From Mikrocytos mackini (taxonomy: Eukaryota > Endomyxa > Ascetosporea > Mikrocytida > Mikrocytiidae): DNA of 24,264 nt. Within the stretch, counting starts at the first letter, position 1; the number at the start of each line of letters is the position of its first letter. The stretch is from positions 1 to 24,264 of the forward strand of contig JASNJN010000476.1 in the NCBI GenBank assembly GCA_030180075.1, read 5' to 3'. The notes below the pieces were generated by a model, which was given only the letters and a program-made list of their open reading frames with translations, was not told the origin of the DNA and did no database searches. Position numbers and translations under genes: made by a program. Shown piece by piece: positions 9,260-18,437 of the stretch.

Positions 9260-9690
9260 TTTTTTTTAAATTAATTTGGAGTGGTGAACTTCAAGGGTAA
9301 ATTTTCTGATAAAAATTATTTTAAAACAAATCTTATATTAATAAAACGCTTATTTACGGTTTTTTATTAAAAAAAATTTTTTTTCTAAGGGTGTATACGC
9401 GGATTTTCTTTAAAATGTCTGACTCAAAATATATATAATTTTTCAAAAAAAATTTAAATTTTTTTATAAAACGTGTGTTTTTAAGAGATCTCGCTATTCC
9501 ATATCTCAGAATTAATTTCTGATTTTTTATTTATCATAAAATGAAAAAATATAAAATATGCTACATAAATCGCAAAAAATGGGGTCGCGATTATAGGCTT
9601 CATATTGAATAAAAATTTTACCGAAAGAAATATGTTAAAATATAGCTCATTTTAGAGAGAGATAGTTTTAGACCCAAATTATTTATTTAA
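9260..9690. other. AT-rich non-coding segment
   Basis: Long A and T runs, no sustained reading frame, and no repeat that I could match elsewhere in the window. Confidence 0.5.
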
Positions 9691-10510
9691 ATAAAATTAG
9701 GCACATTGTGCCGAGTGCTTTATATGCACCTTGTCTCCGTGACTTCTCATCAAAACTCCATTATTTTCTTTGGCTGGACATCTGGTTATATTTGTCTCAA
9801 CGACGCCTTGGGCGTTGTATGACATACTTCACCAGGTGCGAGTTCCCCTGAGGGTATATTCCAGCGTCTAGTAGAAGGGACTTACGGCCTCTTCTGAAGG
9901 ACTTATTGCCAAGCTTTTGTTCTTTCTTTCTTATTGGTCTTACAGCCCTTCAATTCTTATTGTTTTGGGTCTTATTGCCTATATCTCTTCTCAGAAAGAA
10001 GTTGGCTTGAACGACAACCTTGAGGCTGCCGTTCTATCTTCTAGCCAGAGGCTATGAAGTAACCATCATATCATACCCTAATGTGGGCTTTATGGTTGAC
10101 AGCACAATGGTGGAACACACTCTGTGTCCAACTTTCAGAGAAAGTTTGGTGCAGAAAGGGAAGTCCGTGACTCATTTTGAGATGCAAGAGCTTTAGGACT
10201 CGGTACAAACTGTGATCTGAATCCGACTCCCCGCCTTCTGTTGTTCTCTCGAACCGCGTTTGAGCGTTTGGGGTACAGTCCACATTGGATCCCATGATGA
10301 GCATTTTCATCACCATGGGTGTGGTACAACCAAAGGTTGCTGGGAATTTCACCCAAGAGACCGTTTTGAAGGTCTGGTCCTTATTTTGCCTTGGGCCTCT
10401 ATTTCTCGGCTCGTCGACTCCAGTCGGACCTGCTCCGTGGATTATGCAATGTGCAACATCCTCTCGGAGTCTAACAACCGATGAATTGTCCTCAGTGAGG
10501 AATTTCAATG
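9690..10510 (-). other. GC-richer, hairpin-dense segment; possible structured RNA of unknown class
   Basis: About 820 bp of clearly higher GC than either side, with short overlapping frames in several phases but no convincing protein. Short perfect hairpins are unusually frequent: 9712-9725 (GGCACA/TGTGCC type), 9798-9817, 10042-10054, 10112-10129, 10128-10149, 10243-10254, 10291-10319, and three side by side at 10327-10339, 10341-10355 and 10358-10375. Read on the minus strand, 10243-10254 is GTTC-GAGA-GAAC, a GNRA tetraloop, and the segment ends in a GGCACA hairpin followed by a U-rich tract. That favours minus-strand transcription. I searched it for universally conserved SSU and LSU rRNA words and found none. 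It could be a divergent rRNA fragment, another ncRNA, or foreign DNA. Confidence 0.35.
9712..9725. terminator. Candidate 3'-end hairpin of the GC-rich segment
   Basis: GGCACA-TT-GTGCC on the plus strand. On the minus strand it is followed by TAATTTTATT. It resembles a hairpin plus U-tract at the 3' edge of the structured segment. The function is inferred from shape only. Confidence 0.3.
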
Positions 10511-10523
10511 GTTGGAAAAAAAA

Positions 10524-11657
10524 TTAAAAATTTAATTTTTTTTTCCTGTTGTTCGAGGTATTAATAAAAGTATGAGTTTCTGTTTTGATGTTATTATTTT
10601 TCCAATTTAGAATTGACTGCGAATCTTTTAAATATATAATATCTGTTTTTATGTTAAGATTATGAATGTCGTTATAATGTCCTATTAAATGTTTATTCGA
10701 AGTAAATTTTGTATTGCAAAAGTAACAAAATATCATTTTATTATTCTTTGTATTCTTATCTTTACATTTATTTATCATTATATTTTTCTTTTCTAATAGG
10801 ATTACTTCTTTGTTTAAATTCATTGTTTTTTTATTCGGTATAGTACTATGAGTTGATTGGTTTATCCCAGTTAATTCTTTAAGATCGTCTGCATGTTGTA
10901 CTTTTATTTCGTTCTTATCTCTTAATTTGAATATACTATCTTTGGGTTCATAACTATAGTTGGGGTTTGTTACTGAAAGATGAGTTAAATTTCTAAACTC
11001 ATTCTCAAAAAATTGTCGTATAAAATCATTGTAAACTTGTTCAATATTGTATATATCCAGATCTTTAATAAATTCTTTATGTTTGTACTTAGGAATAGGA
11101 TTATATAATGTACAAGAATCTGTGCTATTATGTCTACCTGATGGACCCGTCTGTTGTATGTTGGCTAACAAGTTATGATTATCGGAACATGCTTTACTTT
11201 TGTTATTCTTTAACTCATCTGTTATAGGCATTATTAATAAGATAAGACTTTTTACATGACTGAAGTACACACAGGAGTATTCTATTCGATTGCTTGTTGA
11301 TAGGAATGGGTTGGTACCTTGATTCTGCTGTTCTTGAATCAATGAGTCTTTTGTTAATGCCTTGATCTTTTTATTGGGATTGTAATCATTTAACCCGTGT
11401 TGTATCTTTTTACTTTGGAACTTCGTTTCAATCAAAACAAACGAAGATTGTTTTTCATCTTCAGACACACCCATAGTAGAGACATGATTTACTTCTTTTG
11501 GGTGGGCTATGTAGTTGTTACTGGTATAGTGCTCATGATCATACATGATGTTGTCTTCTTGTAACGAGTGGATATCGGTATTGCAAACACGTGCCAAGTG
11601 GGTGCGAAGAGCAAGTTTGTTCTTGAAAACGTCTGCGCATTTTGGACAGTATATCAT
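10524..11657 (-). CDS. Zinc-finger protein (C2HC plus C2H2 fingers)
   Basis: An intact 377-codon frame starting at ATG 11657. The N-terminus is a zinc finger with Cys4-x2-Cys7-x12-His20-x4-Cys25 (C2HC spacing). A second, classical C2H2 finger lies at about residues 311-332 (CYFCNTKFTSNKHLIGHYND, then I-H). The roughly 280 residues between are polar, Asn/Lys/Ser-rich and probably largely disordered. The basic C-terminus (RKKKLNF) could be a nuclear signal. The likely role is nucleic-acid binding in the nucleus, as a regulator or a transposon-associated protein. I do not recognise a named family. Its stop lies about 15-30 bp from the GC-rich hairpin segment, which is downstream of it in transcription. 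Confidence 0.72.
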   Translation of the reverse strand: MIYCPKCADVFKNKLALRTHLARVCNTDIHSLQEDNIMYDHEHYTSNNYIAHPKEVNHVSTMGVSEDEKQSSFVLIETKFQSKKIQHGLNDYNPNKKIKALTKDSLIQEQQNQGTNPFLSTSNRIEYSCVYFSHVKSLILLIMPITDELKNNKSKACSDNHNLLANIQQTGPSGRHNSTDSCTLYNPIPKYKHKEFIKDLDIYNIEQVYNDFIRQFFENEFRNLTHLSVTNPNYSYEPKDSIFKLRDKNEIKVQHADDLKELTGINQSTHSTIPNKKTMNLNKEVILLEKKNIMINKCKDKNTKNNKMIFCYFCNTKFTSNKHLIGHYNDIHNLNIKTDIIYLKDSQSILNWKNNNIKTETHTFINTSNNRKKKLNF

Positions 11658-11747
11658 TGTCTATCGAATAAAGTGATTCTGTAAGAAAATTTTAAATTTT
11701 TAAAATCAAAAACATATGATACAGATCATATTTAGTTTTCAAAACAA

Positions 11748-11755
11748 CTAGGAAC
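11748..11755 (+). repeat. Target site duplication, left copy (232-bp hAT MITE)
   Basis: CTAGGAAC, identical to 11988-11995. Confidence 0.9.
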
Positions 11756-11987
11756 TAGTGTGTTCGATTTCCCGACTTTTTTGGACTTCCACGGGATTAT
11801 CCCGGGAGCAAAATTTTTTTTGTTATGAAATATCCATTAGAAAATACCTGCAAATACCCTTTTCCTGTTATTTAATTGATATCGAATAAAATAAAGTTCG
11901 AATTCATGAAAATAATGTATTGGTGTTCAAAATAATGAGCTCCCAATTTTCGGAAATTTCCCGTCATCCCGTCCCGCGAACACACTA
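11756..11987. mobile_element. hAT-type MITE, 232 bp
   Basis: The ends TAGTGTGTTCGATTTCCCGA and, on the other strand, TAGTGTGTTCGCGGGACGGG share 11 terminal bases that fit the hAT consensus YARNG. CCCG/CGGG-rich subterminal repeats occur on both sides. An exact 8-bp duplication CTAGGAAC flanks it. No coding capacity. It inserted about 100 bp upstream of the zinc-finger gene start, where it could affect that gene's promoter. Confidence 0.9.
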
Positions 11988-11995
11988 CTAGGAAC
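11988..11995 (+). repeat. Target site duplication, right copy (232-bp hAT MITE)
   Basis: CTAGGAAC, identical to 11748-11755. Confidence 0.9.
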
Positions 11996-12121
11996 GTCTC
12001 TAAACAGTCTAAATAGCCTAATTATAGATTTTTTGATTATATAAATGTGTTTAAAAGTTGATCAAATTTTGGATTAGTATTAATAGCTATTTTATTATGG
12101 ACATTATTTTCAAATTATTTC

Positions 12122-12479
12122 CTACCACAACCATATTAGTAAATTAGCCTGATCGATATCATGCTTTCTTTTATCAAATTTATTATTTTTGTTGTGGTGT
12201 CTTTTCACTCGACTCACTTTTGATAGTGGCCACTTTCTCCTATCCATCATCTGGACTGATGTCTTGGTTTGCTTCTTTGACATTACCGGTCCTTCATAAG
12301 TTCCCTTATGTGTCTTTAAAAATACCTCCTGGTTCGGAGCTATTTTTCTATTTCTTGCGACCTTTCTTTTATTAAAATAATTTCTTCTTTTCTTCAATGG
12401 TTGGTGTAGCCAACTTCCTTACCGACAATCGGTCCCAACTTGTTTTCTTTCTGTATTGGCTAAATTTCTCTTCGTTCAT
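12122..12479 (-). pseudogene. Retro-element integrase-like C-terminal fragment (first)
   Basis: Read on the minus strand from ATG 12477-12479 (MNEEKFSQYRKKTSWDRLSV), with a frameshift near 12390 into the 91-codon frame at 12397-12122. That second part is very basic and holds NYFNKRKVARNRK, then APNQEVFLKTHKGTYEGPV and SKVSRVKRHH. The pattern of basic helix, hydrophobic-V-hydrophobic-K, then GP resembles the SH3-like C-terminal domain of retrotransposon integrases. Upstream catalytic parts are absent. The assignment rests on pattern only. It is clearly different in sequence from the fragment at 12907-13374. Confidence 0.4.
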
Positions 12480-12559
12480 TTTTTGTAAAAAAACTAAAAT
12501 TTGAAAATAAAAAACATACAAACTTGCAAAAAATTACTGTTTTCTAAGATGTTAAAATG

Positions 12560-12903
12560 ATGTGTTAAGGATCATAGTATTAATTAACTTAACTTTATAA
12601 TTAGGGCAACCCAAATGACTTAAAGTACTATTTTATATGTTGATTCTTAGGTTATGAATACGCATATTTGGGCGGAAAAAACCTTCAAAGAGGCTTACAC
12701 GTGAATATTGAAAATGACTTGCCGTGGGTCGACCTTTGTTTGTGCTGGTTATAGTGATTAGAGTTGTTATAGTTCCTCATTGTAAAAGTTATTATGTTTT
12801 ATGTTTTAAGTATGATATTTAAAAGTTGTAATTTATTTAGTTATTTGGCTTAGACCGTTAAACTCCTGTTAGAAGGAGGTATCTCACTGAAGAAGCCGTA
12901 ACA
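12560..12903 (-). repeat. Probable LTR of a Ty3/gypsy-type retroelement (inner end uncertain)
   Basis: On the minus strand, 3 bp after the integrase stop (TAA, 12907-12909), the sequence becomes TGTTACGGCTTC. TGTTACGG is a common start of gypsy-type LTRs, and an LTR is expected right after pol. A CTCCT/AGGAG hairpin lies just inside (about 12863-12878). The 12560 limit is a guess based on a terminal TG...CA pairing. No second LTR copy is present to fix it. Confidence 0.4.
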
Positions 12904-12906
12904 GAC

Positions 12907-13374
12907 TTAGGCTTCGACAATCTGCCTTCCCTTCTCTTTCTCTTTTAACTTCAATTCGTTATCTTCAAAGGGTTTTAATTGTTTTATATTTGTCCAAACC
13001 AGTGTATTCCCTTTCCTGATTTGACATATTCCTTTTGCCATATCCACATCTATTATTTCAAATGGACCATCAAAATAGTTGTCTAATTTAGTTCGAACAT
13101 TTCTTTTAGTCATCACCATCATGTTTTTCTGGTACTCAAATGTTTTTTGTCTTTGCTTATTTCTTCTAGTTAATTCCTTAGAACTGTGTAATTCTACCCT
13201 CCTTTCCACTTCTTTTAAATCTATTCTTAGTTTCCTTTTAAGTGGGTCAAAGTTCGATTCTTTGTTTATTATTTCACTCGGAGAGTAACCCAAAGTTCTA
13301 TTGTAACCAGAATTTAAAGAATCTTCTATTTTGCAAGCAATTTCATTTACAGTGAACTTTGACGGATTGGTCAA
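12907..13374 (-). pseudogene. Ty3/gypsy-like integrase C-terminal fragment (second)
   Basis: A 155-codon open frame that lacks the catalytic DDE core. It contains SGYNRTLGYSPSEI, the tail of the integrase core (YN.T.G.SP motif), and a basic linker RRNKQRQKTFEYQK. It ends with an SH3-like C-terminal domain holding YFDGPFEIIDVD and WTNIKQLKPF. This order is that of retroviral-type integrases in LTR retrotransposons. The first nine codons (13374-13348, starting at a TTG) coincide with the arm of the foldback element. The fragment is therefore probably cut off there and is not a complete gene. A TGTTACGG LTR-like start follows its stop. Confidence 0.7.
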
Positions 13375-13703
13375 ATTGAAGCTTTAGTTGCTCCAAGTTT
13401 GGTCGATTTTAACGGGTAAGAAGCTAATTTATTGAAAATTATTTCAGAATATTTTAATAATTATTGAATAAGATGTTTTGAAAATCATCTTACGTTGTTT
13501 AAAACAACTAAATAGCATCTTATATGATGATAATATCGCGATTTCTCAAGAATTAAAAATTACCAAACTTTAAGTTTTGGTCAAAATGCAACATTTTCAA
13601 AATCATTAAAATCGCTTTATATATATATTTTAAATTTGAAATCTAAACAAAATAGATAACCTTATAAAATATTGTTATTACTAATCTCATCATAGATTAT
13701 AAA
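13348..13703 (+). repeat. Foldback left arm
   Basis: Reverse complement of 14110-14465, with few substitutions and no visible length change. Confidence 0.92.
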
Positions 13704-13889
13704 CACACACTTTGTTTTTTAAAATTTGAAAATGTTCGATGTAAAACTGTCAGAAAATATCATAAATACTATATTTATATTGATGTGCGGAAAAAAGTTT
13801 CCAACGACGTCTTCATTACTTAAGAGTCATGAAAACTACCCCTTTTCTTAAAACACTCCATTCGTGTCATAAAACCGGGAAGACGATGC

Positions 13890-13913
13890 TATAGGGTAGA
13901 CGCCTACCCTATA
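13890..13913. repeat. Central hairpin of the foldback spacer
   Basis: TATAGGGTAG, loop ACGC, CTACCCTATA: 10 perfect pairs. Confidence 0.85.
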
Positions 13914-14109
13914 AAATAGAAATACATAAACATATATAAAAAGCATAAAGAACGACGAAAAAGCTTTACATGAGCATAATTTTTCAAAACAAACATTATT
14001 TATATATTGATTTTATTTGAAAAGCGTAAATTCAAAACATATTGCGCTAATTATTAAAAAATGTGTATTAATAGGATATTGATTCTGAGGTTTAAATTGA
14101 TTTTAAAGT

Positions 14110-14465
14110 TTTATAATCTATGANGAGATTNGTAATAACAATATTTTATAAGGTTATCTATTTTGTTTAGATTTCAAATTTAAAATATATATATAAAGCG
14201 ATTTTAATGATTTTGAAATTGTTGCATTTTGACCAAAACTTAAAGTTTGGTCATTTTTAATTCTTGAGAAATCGCGATATTATCGTCATATAAGATGCTA
14301 TTTAGTTGTTTTAAACAACGTAAGATGATTTTCAAAACATCTTATTCAATAATTATTAAAATATTCTGAAATAATTTTCAATAAATTAGCTCCTTACCCA
14401 TTAAAATCGACCAAACTCGGAGCAACTAAAGCTTCAATTTGACCAATCCGTCAAAGTTCACTGTA
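14110..14465 (-). repeat. Foldback right arm
   Basis: Inverted copy of 13348-13703. Contains two N positions. Confidence 0.92.
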
Positions 14466-16126
14466 TTAATAACCTATTCTTAACAGAGAACAACTTACAA
14501 TTTATCAAAATCCCGCCATGAACAAAAAAGATAATAGCAAACTACGAAGGTATACATTTTAACACATTCACCTGAATTTCGGTGTTGGGGGCCAATTATT
14601 ACGTTTCTTGTTTTAAATTTAACAGACTTAACCCTTCTATACATAGTTGAATTCTTAAGATATATTTACCTATGGAAAATTATAATAGTTTCAGACGATT
14701 GATAGCATTCACTTACGTTTTTACTAATGTATTAGTTAAATGATACATTGATAAATAAGATATTTTGTCTAGTTTATCTTATAGGCGAGAATAGAATACA
14801 CAAACCCCAGTGAATGGATTTTTACTTCGCGAAACAACGAATTCTGGCTGGTATGACAAAGAACTACTTTATAAAGTTGATTTTTTAGAATTTCTAATAG
14901 TAAGGGCTATTTTATAATCACGACGACTATCCGAACTCGATACCAAATAATATGACAAAAGTAGTTTTTTTATTAAGATATGGGGTATAAAGATATTGAT
15001 TGGACATTTATTTCAGTTGTCGTGGAAGAACCGAACAACATTAAATTGTGAATATATTTCGAGCCAGCAGAAACCTACCAAATAAAGATTATAATTATAC
15101 AAGACAGAAATTCTGTATGATACATCACTAATTTATTCTGACAAAATTTCAGCACATTCTATATTAAAATTGACAGACAAATTCAACACAACTGAACATG
15201 ATAACTTTGTTTCTTGATCAAAATATATTATTTCACTTTACAATCAGACTTTTACATTTATGAAGAACGAGACTTATTCAAACGGTGTCAAATAGAATTC
15301 CGATAAAAGTTTATATACATTTAATATGGAGAAGGATACCTGGAAACCCGACCAGCAAACGTGATTACATTGAGTGTTCTGACTATAATTCTAGTTTATT
15401 TATATACACGAAGCAACTGATACTTATTATAAGTGACAATAAATGCCTTAATTCAGCTAATATACACCCAAACAAAACATTACCATTTACACGAATTCTA
15501 TCGGCTTCTCAGAACTAAAACGTTTACTTCCACATTTCTGCGTTGAATATAATCGTCAATACATCGTTGTATTGTACAGTTTAAACAACATTATGAGCTA
15601 GTTAAGATCAGGGTACGAGATATATAAATGTGACTGATTTACTTATGAAGGATATTTTGATTTATCCATTCCAAATTAAATTTAGGATAGTGTTAATATT
15701 TGTGAATCCACAAATATTCATCATTAAATGATACTTTATCAAGATTCTCATTACATTAAAAGCTGACAATATAAATTCAACTTATGATTTACCCAGTTTC
15801 AATAATTTCTTTATCAGATACAAAATAGATCTAAATGTTTTGAGTAATATTTTGAACGGCCCGTAAGAATAACTTAAGAAAAGAGTTTATTGACTGCATT
15901 AAAGGAAAATCTTGTTACTTCTTGATCATTATATTATTTTAAAAGATAGAATTATTGTGTAAACGATTTATATACTAGAATAATTGGAATCACAAATGTT
16001 ATCGACTATAATAGTCGTCATTATAAACTTTTCATGTGGGCTTAATAATAAAAATTTTAACTCAATAGTACCGGAAGAAAAAACTATTGATTGTTCAGAG
16101 TAATAATAAACATAATAATAGATTAC
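14466..16126. other. AT-rich non-coding segment
   Basis: About 1.66 kb with no sustained reading frame. The longest plus-strand frame (15285-15518, 77 codons) shows no protein-like features. I found no terminal repeats with duplication here. It probably contains decayed parts of the element ending at 16127. Confidence 0.45.
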
Positions 16127-17172
16127 TTAATGAAGACAACACACGTAGTTCTGGGTTTTGTCTTTTACCTTTCCTTTCGACTTCAAACAGGTAAAATGAT
16201 ACCATTTCTCGCAAAGAAGACATCCTATCCAATCTAAAGAAGCAGCACTAAATTGGTCTTCTACAAAATAACATTCATGACAAAGTAGAAAAGTCTTTAT
16301 TATTTCTTTGACTTTTGGCCCTCTTTTCTTGGCAAACTTTGTAAACTTTCCCTTATAGTCGTTCAGATCTCTTTGTTTAACAGTGACTTTTTGAGGATTG
16401 ACTTCAAAAGATGATGGTGTTACTGCAAATTCTTTACATGGATTCAAAGAAAGCAATTCGATGCATTCATCTACTTTTAATTGAATTTCTTTTGAGTTTG
16501 ATAAGATAGATGACTCCTCCCTTATTGCTTCTAACTTCGCTGTTAGACTTGATACTGCTTTTGTAATAGTTGAAGAAGTTTCCGGAACAATACTTGACTC
16601 AGCCTTTGAAGGAACATTTGAGCTATTGTCTTCAAGTGATCTTTCTGAGTCTTGTACCTGTTTGTGGACCTTATAGTAGAAATTCTTAAAGGAGTCAAAG
16701 AATCTTTTCTTGAACAGGTGAATAAAGAAATGATTCGCGATAGCATGAATATGCTTGCAAATTTGTTTGGTTTTTAAAAAATTCAAACAATTGCATGTGA
16801 ATTCATCAAAATGCAAAAAGCAATCAGGACATATAACTTTTGATTTATCATAAGTATTATATTGTTTTATAAGTTTTATTTCATAATTTTTGCATTTGTA
16901 ATCTGTAGAATTAATTTTCTTAAGTTCTTCTTTTTTGACTTCATTTATTTTTTTGTGGTTTTCTATTGATTTTCTTACTCTATAACTATAGTTGGTAATT
17001 TTTTTGATTCATTTTTTATTAAACTTTGGTTAACTATTACTTCTATCATTGTTGTTAATATATTAAATAAATTGTCGAGTCTATTATTGGTTTTTCTTTT
17101 GAGATATTTATATTTCATTGTTTTAAAAAAGCTTTCAGAGTAATTATTTGTATTAAACCAACAATTTAGGGG
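16127..17172 (-). pseudogene. Second MULE transposase, C-terminal part with SWIM and PHD-like fingers
   Basis: Read on the minus strand from 17172 (just inside a TAG at 17173-17175), with a frameshift at the seven-A run near 17000. It opens with WFNTNNYSESFFKTMKYK, the MULE region that carries the catalytic Glu (T-N-N-x-x-E-S). It continues through a Lys-rich linker to CPDCFLHFDEF and a SWIM zinc finger CNCLNFLKTKQICKHIH (CxC...CxH). After a Ser/Glu-rich linker it ends in a PHD-like finger: CHECYF, CLLCEKWYHFTCL, YVCCLH. SWIM fingers are common at the C-terminus of MULE transposases, while an added PHD-like finger is less usual. The N-terminal two thirds are missing. It differs from the first MULE, which lacks a SWIM finger. 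Confidence 0.78.
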
Positions 17173-17187
17173 CTATAAATCGTCACC

Positions 17188-17213
17188 CCACATTTTCTTC
17201 CATTTCCCACACT
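17188..17213 (-). repeat. Inverted copy of the 19-bp repeat unit
   Basis: Minus-strand text AGTGTGGGAAATGGAAGAAA continuing to ATGTGG matches the unit repeated at 17826-17920 in the opposite orientation. The two sites may mark the ends of a roughly 735-bp element. Confidence 0.7.
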
Positions 17214-17825
17214 CAGATCAATTTTATCATGGTTTTTACCAGAAACACTGAAAATAATGCCATCCCATGGCTACATACTCACATTAGCCCCATATTGTGC
17301 ATATTTAACATTTTCGGTGAGTACTCTAGTATAGGTTTTTTCAAAATTTAAAAATGGTTTTTTTGGGTTTTTTCCGAGTCTCACGAGCAACAAAATACTC
17401 TGAATATTGGCTAATTATTGCATATTATCTGTTCAATGAATAAATATAAGCATATTTACACGGTTGAATAACCGACTACGTACTCACATTACAGTGACTT
17501 TTAAGTTGATTTTTATCACTAAATATGGCACGTGGGAACAAATTATATTAAATTTTCAAGATAATTTTTGAAAATTATTACAAATATATTAGGTTATGAA
17601 AGCTGGGAAGTTGATTTTACACAATAATATGCATATAATTCCTGAAATTTTAAAAATTTTAAAATAGGAAAATTGCTCGTAATATTCAAGAATATAGTGT
17701 GGATTTTCGTATTAACCAGTCTAAATAGTCTCGATCTCTGAGAAATATCATCATACATCGGTTAGGATGTGTGAAACACCATAAAACCGCCAGCAATCAT
17801 GCTAAAATGGACGATCGTGGGATAT
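17214..17825. other. AT-rich non-coding segment between inverted repeat sites
   Basis: No sustained reading frame and no recognisable gene. It lies between the inverted single unit and the tandem array. Confidence 0.45.
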
Positions 17826-17920
17826 GGAAGATAGTGTGGGAATCGGAAGAAAGTGTAGGAATTGGAAGAAAGTGTGGGAATTGGAAGAAAGTGTGGGAAA
17901 TGGAAGAAAGTGTGGGAAAC
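17826..17920 (+). repeat. Tandem array of five 19-bp units
   Basis: Units of consensus GGAAGAAAGTGTGGGAAWT start at 17826, 17845, 17864, 17883 and 17902, each with at most a few changes. A plus-strand frame across them (17771-18130) reads the same text in shifting phases, because 19 is not a multiple of three. It is therefore not a plausible gene. Confidence 0.9.
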
Positions 17921-18437
17921 AAGATTCCAGCCCAATACATGTGTGTATTTTTATTTAAAAAATCTGTTGTGGGGATTTACAGTATTATAGCTATCTACCC
18001 AATACTTAAATTTACAAATTACATATATTTCTGCAAAATTTACACATCCAAATTTTTTTCAAAAGCCGAATGTTCCTCAAATGTAGATATCTGTAGAAAT
18101 TTGCTTTTCATGGGGCTTATTACGCGTTAAAAATAAACTATTAACCAGATTGGATTCCTAGTTTCCAAAATTGAAAAAATAGGAATATCTGAAAATTCAA
18201 CATCTACGTAGGGATTTGTTACAAAAACTAAAATATGGTCACTTTGGACATGTCAAAATTCTATGTCACAAATATTATTTTTTCTTGAAAATATGAAAAA
18301 TCATCATTTTAAACGTTATATTTTCATATGTTTTGAAACTATTGAATATAAAGATATCTGTCAGAAAATAATTTCGAGTATTTTAGTCCATTTTTAAATT
18401 AGGTAGGGATTTGGTACAAAATGGATCAAATTTATAC
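17921..18437. other. AT-rich non-coding segment with a direct repeat pair
   Basis: GTAGGGATTTGTTACAAAAA near 18208 recurs as GTAGGGATTTGGTACAAAA near 18403, about 195 bp apart. No genes seen. Confidence 0.5.
18430..18437 (+). repeat. Target site duplication, left copy (728-bp hAT element)
   Basis: ATTTATAC, identical to 19166-19173. Confidence 0.88.

Larger units (their letters stand above)
13348..14465. mobile_element. Foldback-like element with 356-bp inverted arms
   Basis: 13348-13703 and 14110-14465 are inverted copies of equal length, differing at only a handful of positions, and starting TACAGTGAACTTTGACGGAT. The spacer is 406 bp (13704-14109) with no reading frame. Its hairpin at 13890-13913 lies within about 5 bp of the exact centre of the whole structure. 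I see no clear target duplication. It could be a foldback/long-TIR MITE or an inverted duplication created during repair. Two ambiguous bases (14124, 14131) lie in the right arm. Its left end cuts the integrase fragment. Confidence 0.85.

Noticed and set aside
10071-10508. 145-codon minus-strand frame (and several overlapping frames on both strands) in the GC-rich segment
   Set aside because: Open frames occur in several phases because stops are rarer in GC-richer DNA. None shows domain features, while hairpins dominate.
9690-10510. SSU or LSU rRNA gene
   Set aside because: No universally conserved rRNA words (such as those of the decoding site, peptidyl transferase centre or sarcin-ricin loop) were found on either strand. 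Only short fortuitous matches were seen, so no rRNA is called.
10260-10527. Two plus-strand frames of 74 and 80 codons
   Set aside because: They overlap each other and the minus-strand frames in the same GC-rich segment, with no domain evidence.
17771-18130. 119-codon plus-strand frame across the tandem repeat
   Set aside because: The frame reads a 19-bp repeat in changing phases and the rest has no protein-like features. It is explained by the repeat.
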